From Clostridia bacterium (lineage in GTDB: Bacteria; UBA6262; WVXT01; JAUXBS01), in NCBI GenBank assembly GCA_030618495.1, contig JAUXDE010000003.1, positions 1 through 33,682 on the forward strand: DNA of 33,682 nt, read 5' to 3'. The notes beneath the pieces are model-generated. The model searched no databases and was not told the DNA's origin. It worked only from the letters and a program-made list of their open reading frames with translations. The position numbers and the translations under genes are program-made. This document shows, in pieces, positions 15,201-22,639 of the stretch (positions within the stretch are counted from its first letter, which is position 1; each line of letters starts with the position of its first letter).

Positions 15201-16613
15201 ATATCCAGGTATCATGAGGAAACCACAACAATCAATCAGTCGACAGCGCCGGTTTCCAAGGGAGCCGCCATTCAGAACGTTTTCAAGTGGGGAATAAGCA
15301 CGAGGGAGGTATCGTGGTTGAATCTGTCGTTTGGAAGGGAAGAGAGGGACAGGAGGACGCTGAACGTTGACAGTGATTATGATGTATGGAAGAGCAGTCA
15401 AAACCTATGGCTGGATTCTAATGAAAGGACGGATACTCTAAAATTTGGATTTACCCCCGGAAGGGGAACGTATTTCAGGACTAACTTGACGTTTAACGAC
15501 AGGGAAGCGAATAGATACAGTAAAACAGGTTCAACTACGACTACGACAAGTAACCTGATTGACATGAAAACCAACTACAATCCGAAAATCCTGAAAAAGT
15601 CCCTGAAGACAATGCTGAATTATAGTATGAAAAACCAGTTTAACACGCAGTTGTCTACAACTACTACTTATTCAACCATTAACGCAACTCTGAGGCTGAA
15701 TATGCACCCGAAGTACCTTATGCCCGGAGAACCGGGCTGGCTGGTTAAGAATATACTTATGAACTGGTCACTTGAAAACAATTTTTCTTTAACGGAAGTA
15801 ACCGCGAACCAAAATGACCGGAAAAGGATATTCCTGCAGGACAGGTTTAGTGAATGGAAGTTAATAGACCTGATAGAATTCAAGGAAAGAGAAGGCAGAG
15901 ATTCCGATGTATTCAGGCGCAACCATATTCTTAACCTGCTTAAGGGCAATCATTTTATAAACTGCAGGCTGGAACTAAAAGAATCCGACAGTAACAAACG
16001 TTTTACGAATGAACTGAAGAATATCTTTTCAAACGATACGTCAGTAACCTTGAAGTCAAATGTTCTTAAAGGTTTATCTTTAACCGGCACCTACAAGCTG
16101 GGTTCAAGTTCTACTACCATACTGAATGCGTATGACATCGATAAAACAACGAATACATGGGTAGACAAGCAGGACTGGATAGTTAACGCAAAATGGCAAG
16201 TATTTAAGTTTCTGGCTATATCGTATAATTATTTAGAAGAAAAGGACAATGGAAACACTAAAGCTGCAAATAGGACAAATTGGCAACACACGGGGAAGGC
16301 AAATATTTCCATGAGTTCCAAGGGAAGAATATCGGTAACTTACACCAAGAAGAAAGAGACACTGCCCGCGTATGAAAGAATCACTGAGTCAGAGAAAATC
16401 AAAATTGACGGCAACTACAAGGTAGGCAGAAATGTGAACAGTTCCCTTTCTTTTGATTTTCATAGTCCCTGGGGCAAGGATTATAAAAAGCGTAGAAATA
16501 TTATGGAGGACTTTAATAAAGACGAACAGAAAAATAATGATAAAAACATCCTGGATATATTATTGTATGCCCTGGAGATGAAGTTCAGGGCAGAAGTGCA
16601 GATTCACTTTTAA
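12243..16613 (+). CDS. Giant repeat-containing outer-membrane beta-barrel protein
   Basis: A 1456-residue protein I cannot name. A GTG start gives a signal peptide (residues 1-19, ending AAKSAA/YSS), with no clear Shine-Dalgarno. Residues about 30-140 are Ser/Thr/Pro-rich degenerate repeats. Four copies of a beta-rich module follow (about 155-236, 268-343, 375-449 and 609-690), with the pattern GPY, then IIPGTE, DYxIDYxxG, F..P and V.Y.Y. Residues about 480-600 contain a GDYSVAFSGGEF-type segment. From about 690 to the end, the protein is rich in alternating polar/aromatic strands (WRGNLRYEGTEF, LTGTYKLGSS) and ends in Phe, as outer-membrane barrels do. A very distant resemblance to SprA-like translocons is possible but unproven. 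A 10-G tract interrupts codons 171-174. Neighbours are an NHL lipoprotein and an Omp85 protein. Confidence 0.7.
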   Translation: MNCLKCILIIFLLAAKSAAYSSENDGKTGNEVVVSTAIGKLTPHTSNQYEIEPSTGTDLLQIPPGQAGQVPVLMPDTTGMYKVETSTEALRLSSGSTTHSLLPGATAQYNVEASTGVTQSLPEQVPGLAFGTTEQFRDIPYRVLLSTQAMDSVPEGILSFYFERNESLVKGGGEEKTHILPDKYILPGSVEFNDPQTGEEMDVDCIIDYSMGILNFKELLPETTSFKVIYACFPFKAFTEFIAIDSRFMTADTKKLVPGLGRDLSLRILKKEYVLKGDGGKGPYVLENKLIIPEEETVWTRKRIRNRDMDYYMDYYRGEVNFEEPIADTDTFKVIYKYLPFNIITKGKWKFFVDIAIDSLIEEALPEEKESYNLYEKEEIFMGTDKTGPYLTGEKHVIPGTEVIIMEGRELNKDVDYTIDYLSGRLFFEEPVSAKTAFKMSYRYFPFDISDSYGRKKQFSEGGQSIIKTDSFMKKQKKKDYRLTVGGAQTFEMKFQPGGTTVMNQSLRLDISGNVTEDVRVKMLLSNQSMPIQPEGNTAVIEEMDKIYIEVGYKESMLTLGDYSVAFSGGEFNNYTKKLEGIKGDIVLEPVDITLFTANTGGGYTTVEIKNVTDSQGPYEIVKNRIIMAGTETVWVDDRSSGKGLQKMVRGKENDYTIDYNAATITFSQINRPITSNMIIVVDFEYRDAYYTRSTIGARAKSKNLLDGKMKLGITLLQEKDDEYSNEELYDKEAGKPKDAWVAISTNTIDELRSTSLPPPPIRHSILSLDSSLKLGMFSLTGELAGSSKDNNILYNMPGKTDYERFSSGLAGKLNFSSSFNDMKIGKITLGNLDWRGNLRYEGTEFISLGKSKPVKFTDKWDLAASPATGKPARLNAGTEVTYKPFSFLSFTPNIGVMKEYYVYTDTTTYTSLKDKTNTNISGGFRNIKLSVNKMNKIPGSLNVTGYYDALLKKTTYYRNAGTNNGSGREKWQYEVKYNLWKLTPRISRYHEETTTINQSTAPVSKGAAIQNVFKWGISTREVSWLNLSFGREERDRRTLNVDSDYDVWKSSQNLWLDSNERTDTLKFGFTPGRGTYFRTNLTFNDREANRYSKTGSTTTTTSNLIDMKTNYNPKILKKSLKTMLNYSMKNQFNTQLSTTTTYSTINATLRLNMHPKYLMPGEPGWLVKNILMNWSLENNFSLTEVTANQNDRKRIFLQDRFSEWKLIDLIEFKEREGRDSDVFRRNHILNLLKGNHFINCRLELKESDSNKRFTNELKNIFSNDTSVTLKSNVLKGLSLTGTYKLGSSSTTILNAYDIDKTTNTWVDKQDWIVNAKWQVFKFLAISYNYLEEKDNGNTKAANRTNWQHTGKANISMSSKGRISVTYTKKKETLPAYERITESEKIKIDGNYKVGRNVNSSLSFDFHSPWGKDYKKRRNIMEDFNKDEQKNNDKNILDILLYALEMKFRAEVQIHF
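12384..12647 (+). repeat. Degenerate tandem repeats in the N-terminus of the giant surface protein
   Basis: Three diverged units of about 28-32 residues begin QYEIEPSTG (residue 48), MYKVETSTE (residue 80) and QYNVEASTG (residue 108), each followed by a Pro/Thr-rich tail. A partial fourth begins at QFRDIP. Sense-strand base use here is richer in A and C and poorer in G than the rest of the gene. Confidence 0.7.
12705..14315 (+). repeat. Four copies of a beta-rich surface module in the giant protein
   Basis: Copies at about 12705-12950, 13044-13271, 13365-13589 and 14067-14312 encode a shared pattern. It has a start/GPY turn, an IIPGTE-like strand, then DYxIDY with a small-residue turn, an F-containing strand, P, and an alternating V-Y-Y strand. 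Copies 2 and 3 are the most alike. The copies are protein-level repeats and have diverged at DNA level. Confidence 0.7.
12753..12762 (+). repeat. In-frame 10-G homopolymer
   Basis: Ten consecutive G encode part of a Lys-Gly-Gly-Gly-Glu stretch in the giant outer-membrane protein, followed closely by a run of six A. Slippage of one base would shift the frame early in the gene. Confidence 0.95.
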
Positions 16614-16747
16614 GAGGAGCCCCGTAAAGAACGGGATGAATCCGTTTTGCGGGACAGGCCCTGGAAGGTGGATAAATCAACAGCGGGGTAAAAAGAAAAA
16701 CAAAAAGAAAACTATTTATTTTATAGGATTCACACAAGAAAAAGGTT
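16614..16747 (+). promoter_or_regulatory. Leader between giant OMP and Omp85 genes, with small competing hairpins
   Basis: A 134-base gap. CCCGT at 16621-16625 can pair with ACGGG at 16631-16635. ACGG of that arm can instead pair with CCGT at about 16641-16645, so two short mutually exclusive stems exist. No T-tract follows. The second half is very A-rich. No convincing -35/-10 pair is seen. The Omp85 start codon has only a weak AAAAGG ahead of it. Confidence 0.3.
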
Positions 16748-18682
16748 ATGAAAAGGGTAATTAATATTATTATTGTGGTTTCTTTGCTGGCATTCATCCC
16801 GGCGATGGCGTTTTTGCAGGAGGAGCAGGAGGCGACGGATGTACAGAAAGAGCCGGGGGTTGTGGTTGAGCAATCCGAGGGGGAAGTGAAACTTGATGTT
16901 GATGAAAAAATCATCGAACAGGAGAAGAAGCGGTATGTAGACGATATACTGATTTCCGGGAACACGGTAATAGATGAGAGTATTATAAAAAAAATGATGA
17001 AAACAAGGAAGAATCATATTTTTGATGAAGAGGTTTTCCTGCAGGACATGAAAAAGGTACTCCTGAAGTACAGGGATGAAGGTTATATATTTGCCATTAT
17101 TACAAAATCAGTGGAACTCACCAGTGAAGACGAGGATTACGTATATATAGTTTTAAGGACCCGGATAGACGAGAAGGATAAATACCTTGTGGAAAGAATC
17201 GACGTTGAAGGGAACATGACTTATCCTTTAAACTTTATCAAGGGAATGCTGATTTCCAAAGAGAACAAAACTTTTGATGAGAATATAATAGGAAAGGATA
17301 TAAATACAATACTGACATCGTATCAAAGCGACGGTTTCCCGGACGCCAGGATATTTCCGGGAATATCCGTAGACAGGGATACACATACGATAAATATTAT
17401 GCTGTCAATTGATGAGGGGAAACGCGGACAGGTAGGTGTCATAGAGGTGTTGGGTAACGAGTTTACAAAAACAAGCACGATTATAAGAGAGATGAGGGTC
17501 AGGGAAGGCGAGTATATTACCATGGAGAAGCTGGATGAGATAAAAAGGCGTTTACTGAAACTGCAAGTTGTAAGATATGAGAGTATGGAGCTGTACGATA
17601 CCGACGTTGAGGGGCAGGTGAAGCTGGTCGTTAAGGTGAAGGAGCAGAAGGTAAGCAAAGCCGGCGGTATTATCGGTTATAACCCGCCTACGAATGAAGA
17701 TGAGGAAGGCATTTTAGTAGGCCAGGTTGATATTGACCTTGGGAACCTGTTCGGCACGGCGAGAAAACTTAAGTTTCACTGGGAAAGGAAGAGCGAGGAC
17801 AGGTTTATCACGGAGTTAAGTTTTACTGAGCCCTGGTTATTCGGTCAGCCGGTTGAAGCCGGTTTTCATGTGAGACAGGAAGAGGATATAATCAATAAGG
17901 GTAATAAGGAAAATGAATATGAATATACCAATAGCAGCTGGGACGTTTCTGTTCTTACTTCGTTTACCCAGTTATTCAGCGGAGTTTTTAAATTCGGGCA
18001 AACGACGATTTCTAATCTTCCAAATGATAAAGTAAAGGATTCATTCACTTTTGATTATACGTTTGGAGTTGAGCTGGAAACCCTGGATATCCCGTGGAAT
18101 CCCACGAGAGGATTCAAGGATGATTTATCGGTTACTTTTGAAACAATGGAGAGTTCACCCATATTTCACATAACGTATAAAATAGACGGGAACTTAAGGC
18201 ATTATTTTAATATCTCAAAGAACAAAGTGATTTCGCTCAGGGGTAACGGTAAAGCGGTATTTTCAAACTCAGAAGAACTGATACCGGTACATAAGCATTT
18301 TAAACTCGGGGGGGCAAAGAATTTAAGGGGCTTTTTTGAAGACCAGTTCAACGGGGAGATAATGTGTGTTTTCAACAATGAGTTCCGTTTAATACTGAGC
18401 GAGGAATCTTTTGTGTCGGTGTTTTTTGATGTAGGAGCTTGTTGGAACAGCACCAATGAAGAAACAAAAAATATAACAACGATAGAAGATATTTCTGGTT
18501 ATATCAGTACCGGAACGGGGGCAAAAGGGGGAGTGGGCGGAGGCATGGGGTACGGGATAGGAATAAGCATGAAAGTGCTGGTCGGACAGATTAATATCAG
18601 CGTTGCGATGGGCCTTCCGGACCTCCTGTCTGACTTCATGAATAAAGCCAAGATTCATGCCGCGTTTGAAACGAAGTTTTAG
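16748..18682 (+). CDS. bamA: Omp85/BamA-family outer-membrane assembly protein with three POTRA domains
   Basis: A 644-residue protein: signal peptide 1-21 (IPAMA/F), a charged linker, then three POTRA domains at about 64-140, 147-223 and 228-300 (DDILISGNTVIDESIIKKM, IDVEGNMTYPLNFIKGML, IEVLGNEFTKTSTIIREM). The beta-barrel is from about 305 to the terminal Phe. The loop-6 (L/V)RGF motif of Omp85 proteins is at 526-529, in LGGAKNLRGF. BamA inserts beta-barrel proteins into the outer membrane. Canonical BamA has five POTRAs and about 800 residues, so this is either a short BamA of a divergent phylum or a dedicated paralogue for the giant barrel upstream. It is followed, with near-overlap, by a glycosyltransferase gene. 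Confidence 0.85.
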   Translation: MKRVINIIIVVSLLAFIPAMAFLQEEQEATDVQKEPGVVVEQSEGEVKLDVDEKIIEQEKKRYVDDILISGNTVIDESIIKKMMKTRKNHIFDEEVFLQDMKKVLLKYRDEGYIFAIITKSVELTSEDEDYVYIVLRTRIDEKDKYLVERIDVEGNMTYPLNFIKGMLISKENKTFDENIIGKDINTILTSYQSDGFPDARIFPGISVDRDTHTINIMLSIDEGKRGQVGVIEVLGNEFTKTSTIIREMRVREGEYITMEKLDEIKRRLLKLQVVRYESMELYDTDVEGQVKLVVKVKEQKVSKAGGIIGYNPPTNEDEEGILVGQVDIDLGNLFGTARKLKFHWERKSEDRFITELSFTEPWLFGQPVEAGFHVRQEEDIINKGNKENEYEYTNSSWDVSVLTSFTQLFSGVFKFGQTTISNLPNDKVKDSFTFDYTFGVELETLDIPWNPTRGFKDDLSVTFETMESSPIFHITYKIDGNLRHYFNISKNKVISLRGNGKAVFSNSEELIPVHKHFKLGGAKNLRGFFEDQFNGEIMCVFNNEFRLILSEESFVSVFFDVGACWNSTNEETKNITTIEDISGYISTGTGAKGGVGGGMGYGIGISMKVLVGQINISVAMGLPDLLSDFMNKAKIHAAFETKF

Positions 18683-18690
18683 TGATAAAT

Positions 18691-19824
18691 ATGAAAATAG
18701 CTATTGACTGCCGCATGCTGGGCAACAAAAGGAAAAGCGGCATTGGAAATTATACGCGGAACCTGATAAGCAATTTAAGAAAAATAGACGGTTCAAATGA
18801 ATACTTTCTATTCTTTAACGAAATTGCCGGGCGCCGGGAGGGAAAATTCCACCATGTAAAAAGCGTTGTGAATTTTGAGAGTCACCCGTTATCGGAAATA
18901 TGGGCGAATACCTGCCTGCCTTATAAGCTGTTCAGAAAAGATGTGAACGTTTTTCATTCGCCGTTCTTAATTCTGCCCGCGTGGGGTACAAGGTGCCGGT
19001 TGGTAATAACGATATATGATATGGTGGTTTTTAAGTTTCCTTCACTTTTCCCTCGGAAATACAGTTATTTTGTTAAAGTGATGACTACAATGGCTCTCAG
19101 GAGGGCAGATAAAATAATAGCCATATCGGTTAGTACAAAGAATGACATTTTGGAAATATTCAATATCCCCGAGGAAAAGATTGAAGTGATTTATGGAGGA
19201 GCCGATGAGGTATTCCGTAAAATTGACGATAGGGATTTAATTGATTCTGTTCAAAGTAAGTATTCGTTGGACGGACCTTTCATACTTAACGTAGGCACGC
19301 TGGAACCAAGGAAGAATGTCGCGAGACTGATTAAGGCGTATGAAATCCTGCAAACCAGGCTGACTGAAAAGATTAAATTGGTCATTGCGGGAGGGAAAGG
19401 CTGGCTTTACGACGATATATTCAAGGCGCTAAGCGATTCCAAGGTAAAGGATGATATAATTATACTGGAGAAGGTGGAAGATTCAGAGCTTCCTCTGCTG
19501 TACAATGCCGCAAGTTTATTTGTTTATCCGGCATTGTACGAAGGATTCGGGCTGCCCGTGGTTGAAGCAATGGCGTGCGGGGTACCGGTTGTTACTTCAA
19601 ATGTTTCGTCAATGCCCGAAATAGCGGAAGGCGCAGCTGTTCTCGTTAATCCAAAGAACACCGTAGAGTTGGCTGATGCGATGTATGAGACGCTCATGAA
19701 CGGTTCTCTAAGGGATAAACTGGTAAAGAGGGGGATTGAAAGAGCGGGGCGCTTCAGGTGGGAAACAACGGCAAAACAGACGCTGGAAGTCTATGAAGCA
19801 GTTGAAAAGTCAGGTAAATCGTGA
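18691..19824 (+). CDS. GT4-family glycosyltransferase (first of tandem pair)
   Basis: A 377-residue GT-B fold transferase that moves a sugar from a nucleotide donor, probably onto a cell-surface polysaccharide, in the cytoplasm. The N-terminal acceptor domain has CRMLG, SGIGNYTRNL and VFHSPF. The C-terminal donor domain has LNVGTLEPRKN, then LYEGFGLPVVEAMACGVPVV, whose E-x7-E motif is characteristic of GT4. I favour ATG 18691; a GTG at 18682 overlapping the Omp85 stop is also in frame. The stop overlaps the next glycosyltransferase (TGATG). The linkage and sugar specificity cannot be told from sequence. Confidence 0.92.
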   Translation: MKIAIDCRMLGNKRKSGIGNYTRNLISNLRKIDGSNEYFLFFNEIAGRREGKFHHVKSVVNFESHPLSEIWANTCLPYKLFRKDVNVFHSPFLILPAWGTRCRLVITIYDMVVFKFPSLFPRKYSYFVKVMTTMALRRADKIIAISVSTKNDILEIFNIPEEKIEVIYGGADEVFRKIDDRDLIDSVQSKYSLDGPFILNVGTLEPRKNVARLIKAYEILQTRLTEKIKLVIAGGKGWLYDDIFKALSDSKVKDDIIILEKVEDSELPLLYNAASLFVYPALYEGFGLPVVEAMACGVPVVTSNVSSMPEIAEGAAVLVNPKNTVELADAMYETLMNGSLRDKLVKRGIERAGRFRWETTAKQTLEVYEAVEKSGKS

Positions 19825-20969
19825 TGAAAATTGCTCTTGATTTGAGATGGATAACGCGGGATACTGGCGGTATACGCCGGTATGTCCTTAGTCTTGTAAG
19901 GGCTCTTGCGGGGATTGATAAAAAAAACAGTTACCTGCTTGTTTTTGACAACCGAGAGTCGCTTAAAAGCATAATGGGCGGGTATGGACTTGAAAACAAA
20001 GCTGGATTCTCGGGGAAGGTGTTTGAACCGGGCCCGTTTTCTTTAAGGAGCCAGCTTTCACTGCCGGGTTTCCTGAAAAAAGAAGATGTGGATGTTTTTC
20101 ATTCACCTGATTTCATTGCCCCGGTTTTTATCGGGAAAATCAAGCTAATCATTACCATGCATGACCTGACGCCCTACCTGTACCCCGGGCTTTGTCCGCG
20201 CTCGAAAAAAGCCAGGCTTCTTGCCTTTTACAGGATGTTTAACAGGATAATCATTAGACGGTCATTCAGGGTTCTTACCGCATCTGTGAATTCAAAAAAT
20301 GACATCCAAAGAACTTTCAACGTTCCCTCAAACAAAGTAAGAGTTATTTACTACGGCGCAGGGGAAGAATATAGTGTAATAGAAGATAAGGAAAGAATAA
20401 ATAACATAAAAAACGAATACGGGCTTTCTGAAAAGAATGTTTTATACGTAGGGAGGCAGGACCCCACAAAAAACCTGGTTGGGTTGATTAAGGCTTTTCA
20501 TAAACTGAAGAGAGAAAAGGCATTTGGAGGTTCACTGGTAATTGCGGGCAGAAAGGATGAAAGGTATCCCGAACCCTACAAAATAGTGGAATCACTCGGA
20601 CTGAAGGATGCTGTGATATTTACGGGATACGTAGAGGAAGCCAAGCTTCCACTGCTTTATAATGCCTGCGACATGTTTGTATTCCCTTCGTTTTATGAGG
20701 GATTCGGCCTGCCCCCAATTGAGGCGATGGCATGCGGGATTCCCGTTATTTCTTCAGACACATCTTCTCTTCCGGAGGTCATGGGAGACGCGGGCATTAC
20801 GGTCGCCCCGGACGATATAGACGGTATTGTCCGGTCCATGGAAAGGGTGTTGAAGGATGAATCCCTGAGAAAAGAAATGATAAAGAAGGGGCTGGAAAGA
20901 GTGAAAAAGTTTTCATGGAAAGCCACCGCAGAAAAAACCCTGGAAGAATATGAAAAGGCAGGAGTTTAA
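19824..20969 (+). CDS. GT4-family glycosyltransferase (second of tandem pair)
   Basis: A 381-residue paralogue of the preceding gene with the same domain order: DLRWITRDTGGIRRY at the N-terminus, VFHSPDF, MHDLTPYLYPG, and the donor domain with YVGRQDPTKN and EGFGLPPIEAMACGIPVIS (E-x7-E). The two share a common ancestor but are well diverged, consistent with an old tandem duplication and different acceptor or donor specificity. ATG 19824 overlaps the upstream TGA; a GTG directly before it is less likely. It ends the second long transcription unit, since an AT-rich promoter region follows. Confidence 0.92.
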   Translation: MKIALDLRWITRDTGGIRRYVLSLVRALAGIDKKNSYLLVFDNRESLKSIMGGYGLENKAGFSGKVFEPGPFSLRSQLSLPGFLKKEDVDVFHSPDFIAPVFIGKIKLIITMHDLTPYLYPGLCPRSKKARLLAFYRMFNRIIIRRSFRVLTASVNSKNDIQRTFNVPSNKVRVIYYGAGEEYSVIEDKERINNIKNEYGLSEKNVLYVGRQDPTKNLVGLIKAFHKLKREKAFGGSLVIAGRKDERYPEPYKIVESLGLKDAVIFTGYVEEAKLPLLYNACDMFVFPSFYEGFGLPPIEAMACGIPVISSDTSSLPEVMGDAGITVAPDDIDGIVRSMERVLKDESLRKEMIKKGLERVKKFSWKATAEKTLEEYEKAGV

Positions 20970-20987
20970 TAATCTTATAATATATTA

Positions 20988-21016
20988 TTGATAATATAAT
21001 GATATTTTGATATATT
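20988..21016 (+). promoter_or_regulatory. Sigma70-type promoter of the sugar transferase and housekeeping unit
   Basis: TTGATA at 20988-20993, a 17-bp spacer, then TATATT at 21011-21016, inside an 83-base very AT-rich gap. The predicted start is about 30 bases before ATG 21053. Confidence 0.6.
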
Positions 21017-21052
21017 TATAGTTATAAGTAAGCTAATTTCTTAGGGACTAAA

Positions 21053-22420
21053 ATGAAGAACAAAAACACTTGGAATATATTTAGAGCTTTATTGTTAATT
21101 ACCGATGCCGTGTTGGTATTCTTATCCTTCATGCTGGCTTATAAGCTAAGGTTTTATTCTCAGGTTGTGCCGGTTTTGAAGGGAATCCCGTCTTTTACGG
21201 CTTACAGCAACGTTATTCCCCTGGCAGTGTCAATTTGGATTTTGATTTATATCCATTACGGGTTTTACGGGAAGAAACATAGCGTGGATGCTTATGTTGA
21301 GTTTTTTCAGGTAATAAGAGCCAATGTTTTTGCTTCCCTTATTATCATGGGGCTGAGTTTCATGTATCGTGATTTTTCATATTCAAGGCTGGTATTGATT
21401 TATACGGGAATAATAGCCACTTTGCTCGTATATTTATTTCATGAGATAATCAAGTGCCTGGAGTATTTTGTCAACAAATGGCTGGGGGTAAAATATAAAC
21501 TGTTAATTATAGGCAGCGGAGAATCTTTGAAGGCAATAAGGTCCATTCTGGAGAAGAAGCATAATACTGAATTATCCGTTCTGAAGGAACCAGGAGAAGA
21601 CATTGAGGCGTATCTGAGCGGCAAGGGGATTGATGAAATAATCGTAGCGAAGTCCCCGGTAAACCACAAAGAGGTTTTGGGGCTCGTGGATGCGTGCGAA
21701 GCGTTGAATGTTAAAATAAACGTATTGCCCGACATCCTTGAGTTGAGGCTGGGAAGCATTTCCATGGACGATTATTACGGAACCCCGGTCCTGCAGATAA
21801 ATCCGGTGTCTTTATCAAGGGGCAATTTCTTGCTGAAAAGAATTTCAGATATCATTATTTCAATATTGGCTATTTCCATTACCATTATTCCCCTATTGTT
21901 GATAGCGTTATTGTTAAAACTGGACACAAAAGGCCCGGTATTCCATAAACAGTTGCGTATGGGACACAGGGGAGATAAGTTCTCTTTTTTGAAGTTCAGA
22001 AGCATGGTTGCCAACGCTGATGACATGTTAAAAGATTTGATGCATCTGAGCGAGAGGGAAGGGCCTGTTTTCAAAATAAAAGATGATCCAAGGATAACAA
22101 AGATAGGGAAGTTCATACGCAGGTACAGCATAGATGAAATACCGCAATTTTATAACGTGCTTAAGGGGGATATGAGTATAGTAGGTCCTCGTCCCCAGGT
22201 GCTATGGGAGGCGTCCTATTATGATGATTGGGCGAAAAAAAGACTGAGAGTATTGCCCGGTATTACAGGGTACTGGCAGATAAGCGGACGAAGTGACTTG
22301 AGTTATGAAGATATGATTAAACTGGATATTTATTATATAGAAAATTGGAGTTTTAAGCTTGATTTCATAATAATGATGAAAACGTTTCCTGCAATGTTTT
22401 CCAAGTCTGGGGCATATTAA
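21053..22420 (+). CDS. Polyprenyl-phosphate sugar-1-phosphate transferase (WbaP/WcaJ type)
   Basis: A 455-residue inner-membrane protein that transfers a sugar phosphate from a UDP-sugar to undecaprenyl phosphate, starting an exopolysaccharide or O-antigen repeat. The N-terminal third holds about four transmembrane helices (from VLVFLSFMLAYKLRF to LVLIYTGIIATLLVYLF). It is followed by a Rossmann-like region (LLIIGSGESL). The C-terminal bacterial sugar-transferase domain has KRISDIIISI, KGPVFHKQLRMGHRG, FLKFRSM, YSIDEIPQFYNVLKGDMSIVG and LPGITGYWQISGRS, all family hallmarks. It fits directly with the two upstream glycosyltransferases as a polysaccharide initiator. The sugar identity is unknown. 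A flippase and polymerase are not in the window. Confidence 0.95.
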   Translation: MKNKNTWNIFRALLLITDAVLVFLSFMLAYKLRFYSQVVPVLKGIPSFTAYSNVIPLAVSIWILIYIHYGFYGKKHSVDAYVEFFQVIRANVFASLIIMGLSFMYRDFSYSRLVLIYTGIIATLLVYLFHEIIKCLEYFVNKWLGVKYKLLIIGSGESLKAIRSILEKKHNTELSVLKEPGEDIEAYLSGKGIDEIIVAKSPVNHKEVLGLVDACEALNVKINVLPDILELRLGSISMDDYYGTPVLQINPVSLSRGNFLLKRISDIIISILAISITIIPLLLIALLLKLDTKGPVFHKQLRMGHRGDKFSFLKFRSMVANADDMLKDLMHLSEREGPVFKIKDDPRITKIGKFIRRYSIDEIPQFYNVLKGDMSIVGPRPQVLWEASYYDDWAKKRLRVLPGITGYWQISGRSDLSYEDMIKLDIYYIENWSFKLDFIIMMKTFPAMFSKSGAY

Positions 22421-22434
22421 CGTTCGGAGGAAAA

Positions 22435-22632
22435 ATGATTAAAGTGATAATCGGTTTTATACTATTATTGGTTGGGTTGAGTTATCTGTACAGGCCTGAT
22501 AGCATAATCAAAATAAATTCTTGGGTGAAGGCAAACGTTTTTAATGACCAGGTGATTATTAATCACAGGAGAAAAATAGGTGTGGTAATCATATTGATTG
22601 GCATCATATTTCTATGCATAGGGATTAATTGA
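22435..22632 (+). CDS. Small two-helix membrane protein
   Basis: A 65-residue protein with hydrophobic segments at about residues 3-20 (VIIGFILLLVGLSYLY) and 46-64 (GVVIILIGIIFLCIGIN), joined by a short polar loop, RPDSIIKINSWVKANVFND. GGAGG lies 7 bases before ATG 22435, a good translation signal. It sits 14 bases after the sugar transferase and 7 bases before pmbA. No family recognised; a membrane accessory of the polysaccharide enzyme is a guess. Confidence 0.75.
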   Translation: MIKVIIGFILLLVGLSYLYRPDSIIKINSWVKANVFNDQVIINHRRKIGVVIILIGIIFLCIGIN

Positions 22633-22639
22633 GGCATCG

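Noticed and set aside
18682-20969. The two adjacent glycosyltransferases as one gene split by a frameshift
   Set aside because: Each is full length with its own complete N- and C-terminal domains and E-x7-E motif, so they are tandem paralogues.
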